A DNA stretch of 36,498 nt from Betaproteobacteria bacterium SG8_39 (GTDB lineage Bacteria; Pseudomonadota; Gammaproteobacteria; Burkholderiales; SG8-39). Both the position numbers and the translations under genes were made by a program. The notes beneath the pieces are model-generated. The model was not told where the DNA came from. It made no database searches and saw nothing but the letters and a program-made list of their open reading frames with translations. Of this stretch, positions 19,986-29,900 are shown in pieces; within the stretch, counting starts at the first letter, position 1; every line of letters starts with the position of its first letter. The stretch covers positions 1-36,498 of the forward strand of contig LJTQ01000009.1 in assembly GCA_001303445.1 (NCBI GenBank), read 5' to 3'.

Positions 19986-22319
19986 TCAGCGGCGCGCGAC
20001 GCTGATCGCGCGCCAGATCTTTTCACTCGTCAGCGGCATGTCGAGCGCCTTGACCCCGAGCGGCGCCAGCGCATCGAGCACCGCGTTCACCAGCGACGGA
20101 CAGGCGCCATGGGTGCCCGCCTCGCCGGCGCCTTTCGCACCCAGCGGGTTGAGCGCGGTCGGCGAATGCTCGTCGAACGCCGTCCGCATGACGGTCGGCA
20201 TGTCGCTCGCACGCGGCATGGCATAGTCCATCAACGAGCCCGTGAGCAGCTGGCCGCTCTCGGGATCGTAGACGCAGTGCTCGAGCAGCGCTTGGCCGAA
20301 GCCCTGCGCCATGCCGCCGTGCATCTGCCCCTCGGCGACCAGCGGGTTGACGACGGTCCCGATGTCGTCGACCGCCGTATGCCGGGTGATTTCCAGCACG
20401 CCGCTTTCGGGATCGATCTCCACCTCGCAAATCTGGCAGCCGTTCGGCCAGCTCTGCCCCCCAACCGTCTTCTCCGCGCGAGCGACGATCTGGCCGCCCG
20501 GCGCGCGCGAGGCGAGCGCGCGCAGCTCGATCGTCCGGTCGGTGCCGCCAACGCGAAAGGCGCCATCGGCGAACTCCAGATCCGCCTCCGCAGTCTCGAG
20601 TGCCTCCGCCGCCAGCGCGCGTGCGGCTTCGATGAGGGCCAGCGCGCCCTCGCGTACCGCGCTGCCACCGACTTGCAGGCTGCGCGAGCCTCCGGAGCCA
20701 CCGCCGGACACAATCAGGTCAGTGTCGCCCTGGATGGTGCGTACCACAGCCGGCTCGACACCGAGCGCATCGGCTGCGATCTGTGCATAGGCGGTCGCCA
20801 GGCCGGTGCCCATCGACTGCGTGCCGGAGTGCACCGTCACAGCGCCCGCGCCGTCGATCGACATGCGCACCTCCTCGACCAGCCGCGCGCTGCCGGTCAC
20901 TTCGATGTAGAACGCCAGACCGCGTCCGGCGAGGCGCCCGCGCCGTTGCGCATCCTTGCGGCGCTGCTCGAATCCGTCCCAGTCCGCCAGCTTGAGCGCA
21001 CGCCCGAGCAAGGCGGGAAAATCGCCGCTGTCGAAGACCGCGCCGACCGCGTTTTCGTAAGGCAGCTTCGCCGGCGGCACCAGGTTGCGCCGGCGCAGCG
21101 CGACCGGGTCGACCTCCAACTCGCGCGCGGCACGCGAAACCAGCCGCTCCATGAGATAGCCCGCCTCCGGGCGCCCGGCGCCGCGGTAGGCATCGACCGG
21201 CACCGTATGGGTGAACAGCATCCGCACTTCGTGGTCGATGAGTGGAATGTCGTAGGCGCCGGTCGCGGCACGTACGCCGGACATCGCCGGCACCGAGGCA
21301 CCGAAGTTGGAGACATAGGCACCGATGTTCGCCAGTGTGCGAATGCGCAATGCGAGAAAGCGGTGCTCGGCATCCAGCGCGAGCGCCGCCTGGCTCACGT
21401 TGTCGCGCCCGTGCGCTTCGGCGAAAAACATCTCGGAACGATCGCCGCGCCAACGCACCGGCCGGCCGAGCTGGTGCGCGGCGAACAGCAGCGCGGCGTA
21501 TTCCGGGGCACCATGGCCGCGCAGTCCAAAGGATCCGCCCAGATCGTTGCAGGTCACGCGCAGCTTTTCCTTGGCGATGCCGAGCGTGCCTTCGGCCAGC
21601 TGCAGGCGCAGCGCGTGCGTATTCTGTGTCGGGCAGTGCAGATGGTATTTGTCGGTCGCGGCATCGTACGTGGCGATCGCCGAGCGTGGCTCGAGGGGAT
21701 TGCCGACGACACGGTTATTGACCAGCGCGATCTCGACCACCTGCGTGGCGCGGGCAAAGGCCGCATCGACCGCCTTGGCGTCGCCCTTGCGGTAAACCGC
21801 TGCGATGTTGCCGTAGCCCGGGAGGAAGGCCTGCGGCCAGACCCGCGGCGCGTCGTCCTGTCCGCTCGCGGCAAGCTCGGTCACTGCGGGCTTCGGCGCC
21901 CAGTCGATCTCGATCCGCTCGGCCGCGTCGCGCGCCTGCTCGCGCGTCTGCGCCACCACCATCGCGACCGGATCGCCAACGTAGCGTGCCGCATCCGGCG
22001 TGAGTGCGTAGCGCGGCGCATCCCGCATCGGCTCGCCGTCCGGCCGTTTGTGCATGCGGTTGAACGGCAGCGGCCTGAGGCCGGCGGCAACGATGTCGTG
22101 CCCAGTGTACACCGCCAGCACGCCGGGCGCGGCACGCGCCGCGCTGACGTCGATCGTGCGAATCTCGGCATGCGCGTGCGGCGAGCGATGAAACACGGCA
22201 TGCGCCGCTCCCGGCGCGTCGAGGTCGTCGGCGTAGCGTCCACGTCCGCTCAGCAGCGCGTCGTCCTCGAGACGGCGCAGCGGGTGGCCGATCCACTGAC
22301 TGTGGGCGTGCTGCGTCAT
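19986..22319 (-). CDS. xanthine dehydrogenase-family molybdenum hydroxylase, large subunit
   Basis: This 777-residue subunit of the CoxL/XdhB type would carry Mo-MCD and hydroxylate a substrate with water as oxygen donor. Landmarks are the N-terminal GHPLRRLEDDALLSGRGRYA, FGLRGHGAPEY in the molybdenum domain, AYRGAGRPEAGYL, and the catalytic Glu (E733) in GAKGAGEAGTHG. The active-site loop is AYRGAGR rather than the CO dehydrogenase VAYRCSFR, so it is not a true CO dehydrogenase. The FAD and 2Fe-2S subunits that normally accompany it are absent from both sides, and no XdhC-type maturation gene is seen. The crotonase stop is three bases before its start, so it is cotranscribed with the CoA genes. 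Confidence 0.9.
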   Translation of the reverse strand: MTQHAHSQWIGHPLRRLEDDALLSGRGRYADDLDAPGAAHAVFHRSPHAHAEIRTIDVSAARAAPGVLAVYTGHDIVAAGLRPLPFNRMHKRPDGEPMRDAPRYALTPDAARYVGDPVAMVVAQTREQARDAAERIEIDWAPKPAVTELAASGQDDAPRVWPQAFLPGYGNIAAVYRKGDAKAVDAAFARATQVVEIALVNNRVVGNPLEPRSAIATYDAATDKYHLHCPTQNTHALRLQLAEGTLGIAKEKLRVTCNDLGGSFGLRGHGAPEYAALLFAAHQLGRPVRWRGDRSEMFFAEAHGRDNVSQAALALDAEHRFLALRIRTLANIGAYVSNFGASVPAMSGVRAATGAYDIPLIDHEVRMLFTHTVPVDAYRGAGRPEAGYLMERLVSRAARELEVDPVALRRRNLVPPAKLPYENAVGAVFDSGDFPALLGRALKLADWDGFEQRRKDAQRRGRLAGRGLAFYIEVTGSARLVEEVRMSIDGAGAVTVHSGTQSMGTGLATAYAQIAADALGVEPAVVRTIQGDTDLIVSGGGSGGSRSLQVGGSAVREGALALIEAARALAAEALETAEADLEFADGAFRVGGTDRTIELRALASRAPGGQIVARAEKTVGGQSWPNGCQICEVEIDPESGVLEITRHTAVDDIGTVVNPLVAEGQMHGGMAQGFGQALLEHCVYDPESGQLLTGSLMDYAMPRASDMPTVMRTAFDEHSPTALNPLGAKGAGEAGTHGACPSLVNAVLDALAPLGVKALDMPLTSEKIWRAISVARR

Positions 22320-22322
22320 CGT

Positions 22323-23120
22323 TCAGCGTCCGCGGAACACGGGCTTGCGCTTCTGCATGAACGCCGTGCGCCCCTCCCGGTAGTCCTCGCTGTTGAAGCA
22401 GGCGTCGATGCGCCGCTTGAGCTCGGCGAGATCGCGCGCCGACTCGGTCTCGATCACCTGCCGGATGCCGAACTTCACCTCCGACAGCGTGAGCGGCGCA
22501 TTTTCCGCCACCAGCGTGAGGTATTCGCCGAGCGCAGCATCGAGCTCGGCCACCGGCACCACGCGATTGACGAATCCCATGCGCAGCGCGTCCGCCGCGT
22601 CGAACTTGCGCGCGCTGAAGAAGATGTCTGCAGTGTTCGCCGCCCCCATGAGGTCGACGAAACGCTTCAGGCCGGGATAGTTGTAGCCCAGGCCGAGACG
22701 GCCGGCCGGCATGCGGAACACCGCATCATCCGCGGCGATGCGCAGGTCGCAGGCTGCCGCGAGCCCCAGGCCGCCGCCAAAGCAGATGCCGCGAATGCGC
22801 GCGATCACCGGCTTGTCGCAGCCGATGGGCGCGAGATAGGCCGCCTCCACCGACTTGTTGTACGTCGTCTGCGCCTCCGCGCTGGCGCGCGCGCTCTCGA
22901 ACTGGGAAATGTCGGCGCCCGAGATGAATGCCCGCTCTCCGTCGCCGGTGACCACGACCGCGCGCACCTCCGGATCGGCATTGAACGTTTGCATCGCCTG
23001 GGGGAACGCCTGCCACATGTCCTGGCTCACCGCGTTGTGCTTGGCGACGTTGGAAAACACGATCCAGCCGATCGCGCCTTCCTTGCGCGTGAGAAGTCTG
23101 CCTGCCTGCGGGGCGTTCAT
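22323..23120 (-). CDS. enoyl-CoA hydratase/isomerase family protein
   Basis: This is a 265-residue crotonase-fold enzyme acting on an acyl-CoA. The oxyanion-hole segments are visible: KHNAVSQ, FISGADISQFE and GICFGGGLGLAAACD. The two catalytic Glu positions of rat enoyl-CoA hydratase appear changed: the first is Ala in MPAGRLGLGY, and the second is probably Asp in ANTADIFFSAR. It may therefore be an isomerase, hydrolase or lyase rather than a hydratase. Its ATG overlaps the stop of the CoA-transferase gene (TGATG), which indicates translational coupling. Confidence 0.88.
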   Translation of the reverse strand: MNAPQAGRLLTRKEGAIGWIVFSNVAKHNAVSQDMWQAFPQAMQTFNADPEVRAVVVTGDGERAFISGADISQFESARASAEAQTTYNKSVEAAYLAPIGCDKPVIARIRGICFGGGLGLAAACDLRIAADDAVFRMPAGRLGLGYNYPGLKRFVDLMGAANTADIFFSARKFDAADALRMGFVNRVVPVAELDAALGEYLTLVAENAPLTLSEVKFGIRQVIETESARDLAELKRRIDACFNSEDYREGRTAFMQKRKPVFRGR

Positions 23121-24313
23121 CAGATCACCTTGTCCTTTTTCAGTTGCGCGAGATCCGCGTCGCGGTAGCCGATCTCTTTCAAGATTTCCTCGGTGTGCTC
23201 GCCGAGCTCGGGCGATGCACAGGCCATTGACGCCGGCGTACGCGTCAGCTTGACCGCCTGGTTGACGATGCGGAAATCGCCCAGCCGCGGATGATGCACG
23301 GTCGCCGCCGCCTCGAGATGCTGCACCTGCGGATCGCTGAACACCTGATCCATCTGGTAGATCGGCCCGCAGGGCACGCCCGCGGCATTGAGGATCTCGA
23401 CCCACTCGGCGGTGGTCTTCGTCACGGTCGCCTTCTCGATTTCGGCGTTGAGCGCTTTGCGGTTTTCGGCCCGGTTCGCCTGACCGGTGAAACTCGCCTG
23501 CTTCAGCATCTCCGGTCGCCCGAGCGCCTCGCACAGCCGCTGCCACATGCCGTCGCCCGAGGCCGCGATGTTCATGTGCCCGTCCCGGGTGCGATACGCC
23601 GAGGTCGGCATGCTCGTCGGATGGTCGTTGCCGACCTGCGGCGGCACCTCGCCCTTCATCACGAAGCGCGCCGATTGAAAGTCGTTCAGCGCGATCTGTG
23701 ACTGCAGCAGACAGGACTGCACCCACTGCCCTTCGCCGGACGCCTCGCGCTCGAGCAGCGCGGTCATGATGCCGAGCGCGGCGAATAATCCCGCCGAGAC
23801 ATCGGCGATCGCCGTGCCGGCGCGCATCGGTCCCTCGCCCGGACGGCCGGTGATCGACATGAACCCGCCCATGCCCTGTGCGATCTGGTCGAAGCCGGGC
23901 CGGTTGCGGTACGGACCGTCCTGGCCGAAGCCCGAAATCGAGGCCAGGATGATGCGCGGGTTGACGGCCTTCAGCGCGGCATAGTCGAAGCCGAGCCGCT
24001 GCTTGACGTCCGGGCGGTAGTTCTCGGCCAGCACGTCGGCGGTCTCTACCAGCTTCATCAGGATCGCGCGCCCCGCCTCGGTCTTCAGGTTGAGGGTGAT
24101 CGAGCGCTTGTTGCGATGCAGGTTCTGGAAATCGGGGCCGTCGCGATCGCCGCCCATGCCTTCGTTCGGATCGACGCCCGGCGGCGACTCGATCTTGATG
24201 ACGTCGGCGCCGAAGTCGGCCAGCTGCCGAACGCAGGACGGCCCGGCGCGCACGCGCGTGAGATCGAGAATGCGGAAGCGCGCCAGCGCGCTGGAGGCAG
24301 GTCGATGTGGCAT
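23120..24313 (-). CDS. CaiB/BaiF-family CoA-transferase
   Basis: This is a class III CoA-transferase of 397 residues that would activate a carboxylic acid by taking CoA from a CoA thioester. Landmarks are RILDLTRVRAGPSCVRQLADFGADVIKIE near the N-terminus (shown by its parts DFGADVIKIE and SPPGVDP), NKRSITLNLKT, ADVLAENYRP, GFGQDGPY and the catalytic Asp in AIADVSAGL. I chose ATG 24313; an upstream reading to 24382 adds unrelated residues. It is first in an operon with the crotonase, the molybdenum hydroxylase and the SDR, so acid activation followed by modification of the CoA ester is inferred. A candidate promoter lies just upstream. Confidence 0.9.
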   Translation of the reverse strand: MPHRPASSALARFRILDLTRVRAGPSCVRQLADFGADVIKIESPPGVDPNEGMGGDRDGPDFQNLHRNKRSITLNLKTEAGRAILMKLVETADVLAENYRPDVKQRLGFDYAALKAVNPRIILASISGFGQDGPYRNRPGFDQIAQGMGGFMSITGRPGEGPMRAGTAIADVSAGLFAALGIMTALLEREASGEGQWVQSCLLQSQIALNDFQSARFVMKGEVPPQVGNDHPTSMPTSAYRTRDGHMNIAASGDGMWQRLCEALGRPEMLKQASFTGQANRAENRKALNAEIEKATVTKTTAEWVEILNAAGVPCGPIYQMDQVFSDPQVQHLEAAATVHHPRLGDFRIVNQAVKLTRTPASMACASPELGEHTEEILKEIGYRDADLAQLKKDKVI

Positions 24314-24335
24314 GGGGAACCCCGTAAAGCGCCCG

Positions 24336-24365
24336 ATTATCGTGGGATCGATCGGCGAGCGGCAA
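24336..24365 (-). promoter_or_regulatory. candidate sigma-70 promoter of the CoA-transferase operon
   Basis: On the minus strand TTGCCG (24365-24360) is followed by 18 bases and GATAAT (24341-24336). The -10 matches at five of six positions, the -35 at four. Transcription would start about 15 bases before the CoA-transferase ATG. Confidence 0.4.
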
Positions 24366-24432
24366 GCCGTTTCGCTGCACACAAAGCACCCCAGCGCGCG
24401 CTCGGATAAGCTACCCGCAGGAAATCCCGGCC

Positions 24433-26175
24433 ATGCACGATCTCGTCATCCGGAATGCCACGCTGGTCGACGGCAGCGGCGCTGCGCGACGCAGCGTCGA
24501 CGTGGCGATCGACAGCGACCGCTTTTCCGCGGTGGCCGACGTCGTCGGCGCCGGGCGGCGCGAGATCGACGCAGACGGTCTGCTGCTGACGCCGGGCTGG
24601 GTCGACATTCATACCCACTACGATGGCCAGGCCACCTGGGATCCTCTGCTCACACCCTCGTCCTGGCACGGCGTCACCAGCGTGGTGTTCGGCAATTGCG
24701 GCGTGGGGTTCGCCCCGGTGAAGCGCGGTGCCGAGCGCTACTTGATCAACCTGATGGAGGGCGTCGAAGACATTCCCGAGTCGGTGCTGGCCGAAGGCAT
24801 CGACTTCCGCTGGGAGTCCTTCGGCGAGTATCTCGACGCGCTGGCCGCGATGCCGCGCATCATGGACGTGGGTGCGCAGATGCCACACGGCGCACTGCGC
24901 TTTTACGTGATGGGCGAGCGAGGAGCGGATCACGCGCAAGCGCCGAGCGCCGCGGAGATCGAGCGCATGGCGGGTCTGCTCGAAGAGGCGCTGGCACTGG
25001 GGGCGTTGGGGCTCACCACCTCACGCACCCTCAAGCACCGCGCCAAGGACGGCCGCTACACGCCGAGCCTGAGCGCCGCTGAGCCCGAGCTGGCCGGACT
25101 CGCGCATGCCATGCGCCGCGCCGGGCGTGGCGTGATCGAGGTGAATTCGGATTTCGAGGGCGGCGACTTCGAGCGCCTGCGCCAGGTCGCCGAGCTGTCG
25201 CAGCGCCCGCTCACGGTGCTGCTCCTGCAGATGCATCACGTCCCGGACCGCTGGCGCGAAACGCTCGCGGGCATCCGTGCCGCACGCGCCGCAGGGCTCG
25301 AGGTGACCGGCCAGGTCGGCTCGCGCGCCATCAACATCATGATGGGGCTCGAAGCCACCGTGCATCCGTTCGTGACGCATCCGCTGTGGACGGCGATGGC
25401 GGATCTCTCCCCCGTCGAGCGCAGCCACCGCATTCGCAGCGACACCGTGCTGCGACGCCGCCTGTGGGCCGAGCGCCCGGACGACAGCCACACGCGTTGG
25501 ATCGCCGGACTGCTGGAGCGCACCTTCCAGTTCAGCGAGCCGCTCGATTACGAGCCCGTTCCTGCGCGCAGCGTCACTGCGGTCGCGCGCGCAGCGAACC
25601 GCGATCCGTTCGAGGTGGCGCTCGACTGGCTGCTCGAGAACGAGGGGCGTGCGCTGCTGCTGCACACCTTCGAGAACTACTACGACGGCGACCTCGAAGT
25701 CATCCGCGAGATGCTGCAGGACCCGGCGACGATCAGCGGGCTCGCCGACGCGGGTGCCCACGTCGGCCTGCTCTGCGATGCGGGCGCACCCACCACGATG
25801 CTCACCCATTGGGCGCGCGACCGGACTCGAGGACCCCGGCTGCCGCTCGAGAGCCTGGTGAAAAAGCAGACGCGCGATACCGCGCTGGCCTACGGCCTGC
25901 GCGATCGCGGGCTCGTCGCCCCTGGATACAAAGCCGACTTCAACCTGATCGACTTCGAGCGCCTGCGCGCGCGACTCCCGCAATTGATCTACGACCTGCC
26001 GGCCGGCGGCAGGCGCTTGGTGCAGCGCGCCGACGGCTACCGATCCACCTTCGTCTCGGGCGTCGAAGTGATGCACGAAGGTGAGCCGACCGGCGAACTG
26101 CCGGGACGGCTGGTGCGCGGGCCCCAGGCCGACGCGCATGCGCGCGCCCCTTCGAGCGCGGCGGTCTCCGGCTAG
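24433..26175 (+). CDS. N-acyl-D-amino-acid deacylase family amidohydrolase
   Basis: This is a 580-residue zinc amidohydrolase of the D-aminoacylase type, which removes the acyl group from N-acyl-D-amino acids; some relatives act on other amides or ureas. The N-terminal beta domain begins MHDLVIRNATLVDGSG. H60 and H62 in PGWVDIHTHYDG bind metal, and C89 in FGNCGVG matches the metal-bridging Cys of the family. DAGAHVGLLCDAGAP holds the catalytic Asp region, followed by the typical PGYKADFNLIDF end. CAGGAAA precedes the ATG. It is divergent from the CoA-transferase operon, with 119 bases between, and convergent with the DUF748 gene. Confidence 0.87.
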   Translation: MHDLVIRNATLVDGSGAARRSVDVAIDSDRFSAVADVVGAGRREIDADGLLLTPGWVDIHTHYDGQATWDPLLTPSSWHGVTSVVFGNCGVGFAPVKRGAERYLINLMEGVEDIPESVLAEGIDFRWESFGEYLDALAAMPRIMDVGAQMPHGALRFYVMGERGADHAQAPSAAEIERMAGLLEEALALGALGLTTSRTLKHRAKDGRYTPSLSAAEPELAGLAHAMRRAGRGVIEVNSDFEGGDFERLRQVAELSQRPLTVLLLQMHHVPDRWRETLAGIRAARAAGLEVTGQVGSRAINIMMGLEATVHPFVTHPLWTAMADLSPVERSHRIRSDTVLRRRLWAERPDDSHTRWIAGLLERTFQFSEPLDYEPVPARSVTAVARAANRDPFEVALDWLLENEGRALLLHTFENYYDGDLEVIREMLQDPATISGLADAGAHVGLLCDAGAPTTMLTHWARDRTRGPRLPLESLVKKQTRDTALAYGLRDRGLVAPGYKADFNLIDFERLRARLPQLIYDLPAGGRRLVQRADGYRSTFVSGVEVMHEGEPTGELPGRLVRGPQADAHARAPSSAAVSG

Positions 26176-26205
26176 CTGCGGGGTGGCGCGTTACTGCGCC
26201 TGCGA

Positions 26206-29200
26206 TCACGCGCCGAGTTCGAGCCTCGAGGCGATGCCGCCCTTGTCCGCGGTACTCGGCTCGACCTTTCCGATCGCGACCCGCGTGGCGTCGAGCGCGG
26301 TACCTTCGGTGAGCCCGCGCCGCACTTCGACCCCGCGCTGCTGCGCCAGTTGCGCGAGCGCCGCCTCGGGACGCGGCGCACGGCGCGCCAGGTCGTCGAA
26401 CAGCGCCCGGTAGAACGCCTCGTCCTCGCTGCCCTGGCCCACCAGGGCCAGCGCCGGATTCACCCGCTTCGCCGGACGCCCGGCAGACTGCTCGAACCTG
26501 GCCTGGAATGTCGCGACCGCGCCTTCCCCACCGCGCTCGGTCGCAATGGCCTCGAGCGCCCGCTGCGTCTTGGCATCGCGTAGCGCGGGCTGCACGGGAT
26601 CCTCGCCCGGCTCGAGCGTCACGCCGAGCTGGCGGGCGAGCGCCACGCGCAATGCGCGCTCGTTGATCGCGCGGCCGTCCGCCACAGGATCGACGCCGCC
26701 GTGCACGGTCAGCGCGTCCCGGATCGAAGGACACGGCATCGGCGGCACCGCCGTCGCCGTCGCCGAGCGCCGCCCCGAGCACGCGGAACGGCGCCGAGAC
26801 AAGCTTGCCGAGCACGTTGCCGAGCGCGCTCATGACCACGCCACCGATACTGAACTCGGGGTGGTCAATGTCGCCTTCCACAGGCACCGCCAAGTCGATC
26901 TTGCCCTCGCTGTCTTTCAGCAGCGCGACCGCCAGATCGAGGGGCAGGTCTTTCGCATCCGGACTGTCCACGCGCTCGCCGAGCGTAAAGTTGCGCAGCA
27001 GGATCGTGTTGTTTCCCTTGAGCGCGTTGTTCTCGATCTTGTACTGCAGGCCGACGTCAAGCCGCCCGGAGGCGATCTTGCGCCCGGCGAAGGTCGCCGT
27101 GTACGGCGACAGCGTGGTCATCTCGACGTTGCGGAACCCGACGCCGATATCGGTAAAGGCCTTCGGCTGAAACGGCGCGAGCTGGCCGTCGACCCGCACA
27201 TCGCCGTACTGCCCCACCCCGCCCTCGAACTTCAGCGTCGTACGGCTCTTCGGGTCAGAGGAGATCCGGCTCGCCGCGCCCTGCAACGTGTGGACCTTCG
27301 TCGCGAAGGGCAGCACCAGGCTGAGGTCCGCGAAGTCCACTGCCCCACTCTCGACGCGCACCCTGCCCACCGAAACCGCGGTCCCATTGGCGGCCGATTT
27401 GGCCGCTGTGCCCCCCTCCGCCGGGGGCGTCGGACTCGCGGCGTCGGCCTTGAGCACCTTGGTGAGATTCACGCTGCGATCCTTGAATACGACGATCTTC
27501 GCGCCCGGTTCGCGCAGCAGTACTTCCTGCACGTCGATGCGCGCGGGATCGCTGCTGTAGCGCACCCCCTTCGCCTCGAATGCCTTCCAGGCGAGAAAAC
27601 GCTCTTTGCTGTCTGCTTCCTCGAGCAGCAGGCGCGCGACCGTCAGCTCGCCCGCGGCAGAAAGCGTCGGGCGCTCGCCCGTCTTGCGGAACGTGACCTG
27701 CGCATTACCCGACACGTCGCCGGACTTGAGCCGCAGCACCGTGAGCTTGGAAACCAGCGGCGCCAACGGCTGGATCGAGATCTGCTCGAGCCCCACGCGC
27801 GCATCGGCGCTGTCCCCCGCAATCGCGAACCGCCCCGCCGCCTGGACCCGGCCCTCCTGGGCGAGAATCAGCTTCGCGTCATAGGAAACCACCGCCTTCG
27901 AGTCGTTGCTGATGTCGCGTAACGCGGCCGTGAAATCCTTGATACCCACGGCGAGCGGCGGCTGCGTCGTTTCGTCGCGATAGGACGCCTGGAACTGCTC
28001 GAGCGCCAGCTGCTCGAGCGAGAACGCCCATGGCCTGCCTTCCTCAGCTGCGCGGCGCCCGGCGGCGATCACCTCGCGCTGAATCTTGCCCTCGTCGGCG
28101 GGATCGAGCACGTTGATGCCGCGCACACTGCCGTCTGGCGCACGCACGATCTTGGTCGCGCCGCCTCTCACGACGACCCGCGGCAATCGAATCGTGCGCG
28201 CGCCGACGTCGATGCTGCCGTCCTCGAGCGCCACTCGCTCAAAGTGCAGCAGCGGGGCATCGCCCGTCGCGCCACCGGTCACCGCCGAAAGCTCGACGTT
28301 CAACCCGGTCAGCCTCAGCGCAGGATCGCTGCCGTCGGCCAGCTCCGCGTCCAGGGCAAAACGCAGGCCCGCCGAGGCGGCGCCGATCTCGCTTGGCGCA
28401 GCGCGGCTCGCGTCACGATAGCGGAAGCCGACCGATTCCACCCTCGCCTCGTCGACGCGGAGCTTCCATGGCGCGGCCTTGACGGATGCGGACGCCTGCG
28501 CGGTGTCCTGACCGCCGTCTGTGGTGCCGCGCCGGACGATCTTCTGCCAGTCGAGCACGCCTTGCCGATCGACGTCGAGCGAAACACGACCACCACGGAC
28601 GGACAGCACGGGAACCGTCAGCGCGCGCGCCGCGAGATCGAAGCGCGCGCCCTCGAGCTGCAGGCTTTCGAGCTCGAGCAGCGACTCCGCGGTATCCGCG
28701 AACGCAAGCCCCAGGCCGCTGAGCTGCGCCTTGAGCGGGTCGATCTTCAGCACCGGCCCGTCGCGCCCATAGCTCAATTGATAGCTGAGCTCGGCGTCGA
28801 GCGTGCCCCTGGGTTCCCGGAGCGCGAGCCGGTCGCGCAGCAGCGGCCAGGCCGACGCGAGCGTCACTGCCGTTGCGCGCAGACGCCCGGTCGATGCGAC
28901 GGGTTGCAGGGAGACTTCGCCCTCCCAGTCCAGCACACCGCCGCCTGGTAGCTTCGCATTGATGCGATACGGTCCCTTGCGCCCCGCCAGCGTGGAGATG
29001 TCGCTCAGCTCGATGTTCAGCGGCGAGATGTCCAAGCGCGCAGGCGCCGACCCCGAGCGGTCCGTCATGCCGAGACGACCGCCGGACACCGCGATGTGCT
29101 GCAGAATCGCGCGCGGCGGCGCCGAAGACGGCTCGACCTCAGACGACCCGGAGGCGGACCGATCGTCGGCCAGCTGCGCGAGGTTCAGACGGCCGTTCGC

Positions 29201-29590
29201 TCCGATGACGAGTTCCAGTGCGGGTCGCTCGAGCCGGATTTCCGCGACCGTCCAGGCCCAGCGCAGCAGGCTTTTCACCTCGAGGTCGACGAACAGCCGA
29301 TCGAACGCGGCGATCGGCTCGCCGTCCTGCTCCTGGAGCCTGAAATCCCGCGCGTCCAGGGTGAGGAGAAACGGATTGATGCGGACCCGGCCGAGCTGTG
29401 CCTTGCGCTTGAGGCTTTCCTGCGCGTAGACCGGAACGTAGTGCTGGACCAGACGCGGCGCGACCCAGAAGCCGAGCGCGGCATAAAGCGCGACCAGCAG
29501 GGCAAGGGCAATCGCCCAGCGGCGCCAGCGCCGTGGTCGTGACGGCCTGGGCGCTGCGTCGGAGGTGTCGGCGTGCTCGGCTGTGCTCAT
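26206..29590 (-). CDS. DUF748 (AsmA-like) envelope protein, frame broken near the C-terminus
   Basis: This is a large inner-membrane-anchored protein of the DUF748/AsmA superfamily, thought to act in the envelope. It has one N-terminal helix (WAIALALLVALYAALGFWV) after a basic start, then about 900 beta-rich residues with repeated DFTAALRD- and LDVGLQYK-like strands. The frame from ATG 29590 is good to about residue 955 (DAVSFDPG, near 26725), then turns into arginine-rich nonsense that runs antisense into the deacylase gene as far as 25940. The true C-terminus resumes in another frame from about 26717 (ALTVHGGVDPVADG) and stops at 26206. About 20-25 codons expected between these blocks are missing. 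It is therefore a pseudogene, a recent mutation or an assembly fault. Confidence 0.8.
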
Positions 29591-29628
29591 GTGAAAAGGG
29601 ATTGTGCGGCGTGCAGTTGGAGGCGCGT

Positions 29629-29649
29629 CCGCGCCGCGAGGCGGCGCGG
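29629..29649 (-). terminator. candidate hairpin after iscX
   Basis: CCGCGCCGC and GCGGCGCGG form a perfect 9-bp stem with a three-base loop, 42 bases after the iscX stop and 39 bases before the DUF748 start in the same direction. No T-run follows. It may end or slow the isc transcript. Confidence 0.4.
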
Positions 29650-29690
29650 GCAGTCTACGGTCGGCGGCGCTTAGACAGATTCTCCCGCGT

Positions 29691-29885
29691 CTACTCGACG
29701 TCGTCGATCCAGGCCTGCTGGATCGCCTCGAGGATCTTCTCGCCGCTGCGCCTGGGGTCGTCGTCGAAGCCCGGCAGCTCCTGGACCCAGCCGTACAACT
29801 CGGTGAAGCGCACCGTCTTCGGGTCGACGTCGGGGTGCGCGTCGGACAAGGCGATGGCGATGTCCTGGATATCGGTCCACTTCAT
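29691..29885 (-). CDS. iscX: IscX, Fe-S assembly regulator protein
   Basis: IscX (YfhJ) is a small acidic protein that binds IscS and iron and modulates cluster assembly. The 64-residue sequence starts MKWTDIQDIAIALSDAHPD and contains VRFTELYGWVQELPGF and the helix EKILEAIQQAWIDD, all typical of the family. GGAGGCTCAGCC precedes the ATG. It is the last gene of the isc operon, 15 bases after fdx. Confidence 0.95.
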   Translation of the reverse strand: MKWTDIQDIAIALSDAHPDVDPKTVRFTELYGWVQELPGFDDDPRRSGEKILEAIQQAWIDDVE

Positions 29886-29900
29886 GGCTGAGCCTCCTGC

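Noticed and set aside
19986-22319. Aerobic CO dehydrogenase
   Set aside because: The active-site loop is AYRGAGR and not the Cys-containing VAYRCSFR, and the other Cox subunits are absent.
20109-23168. A 1019-residue open frame on the plus strand
   Set aside because: It is antisense to the molybdenum hydroxylase and crotonase genes, is very rich in Arg and Ala, and shows no domain; long shadow frames are expected in GC-rich DNA.
26184-26199. GGCGC...GCGCC hairpin between the convergent deacylase and DUF748 genes
   Set aside because: Five base pairs and no T-run on either side; not enough to call a terminator.
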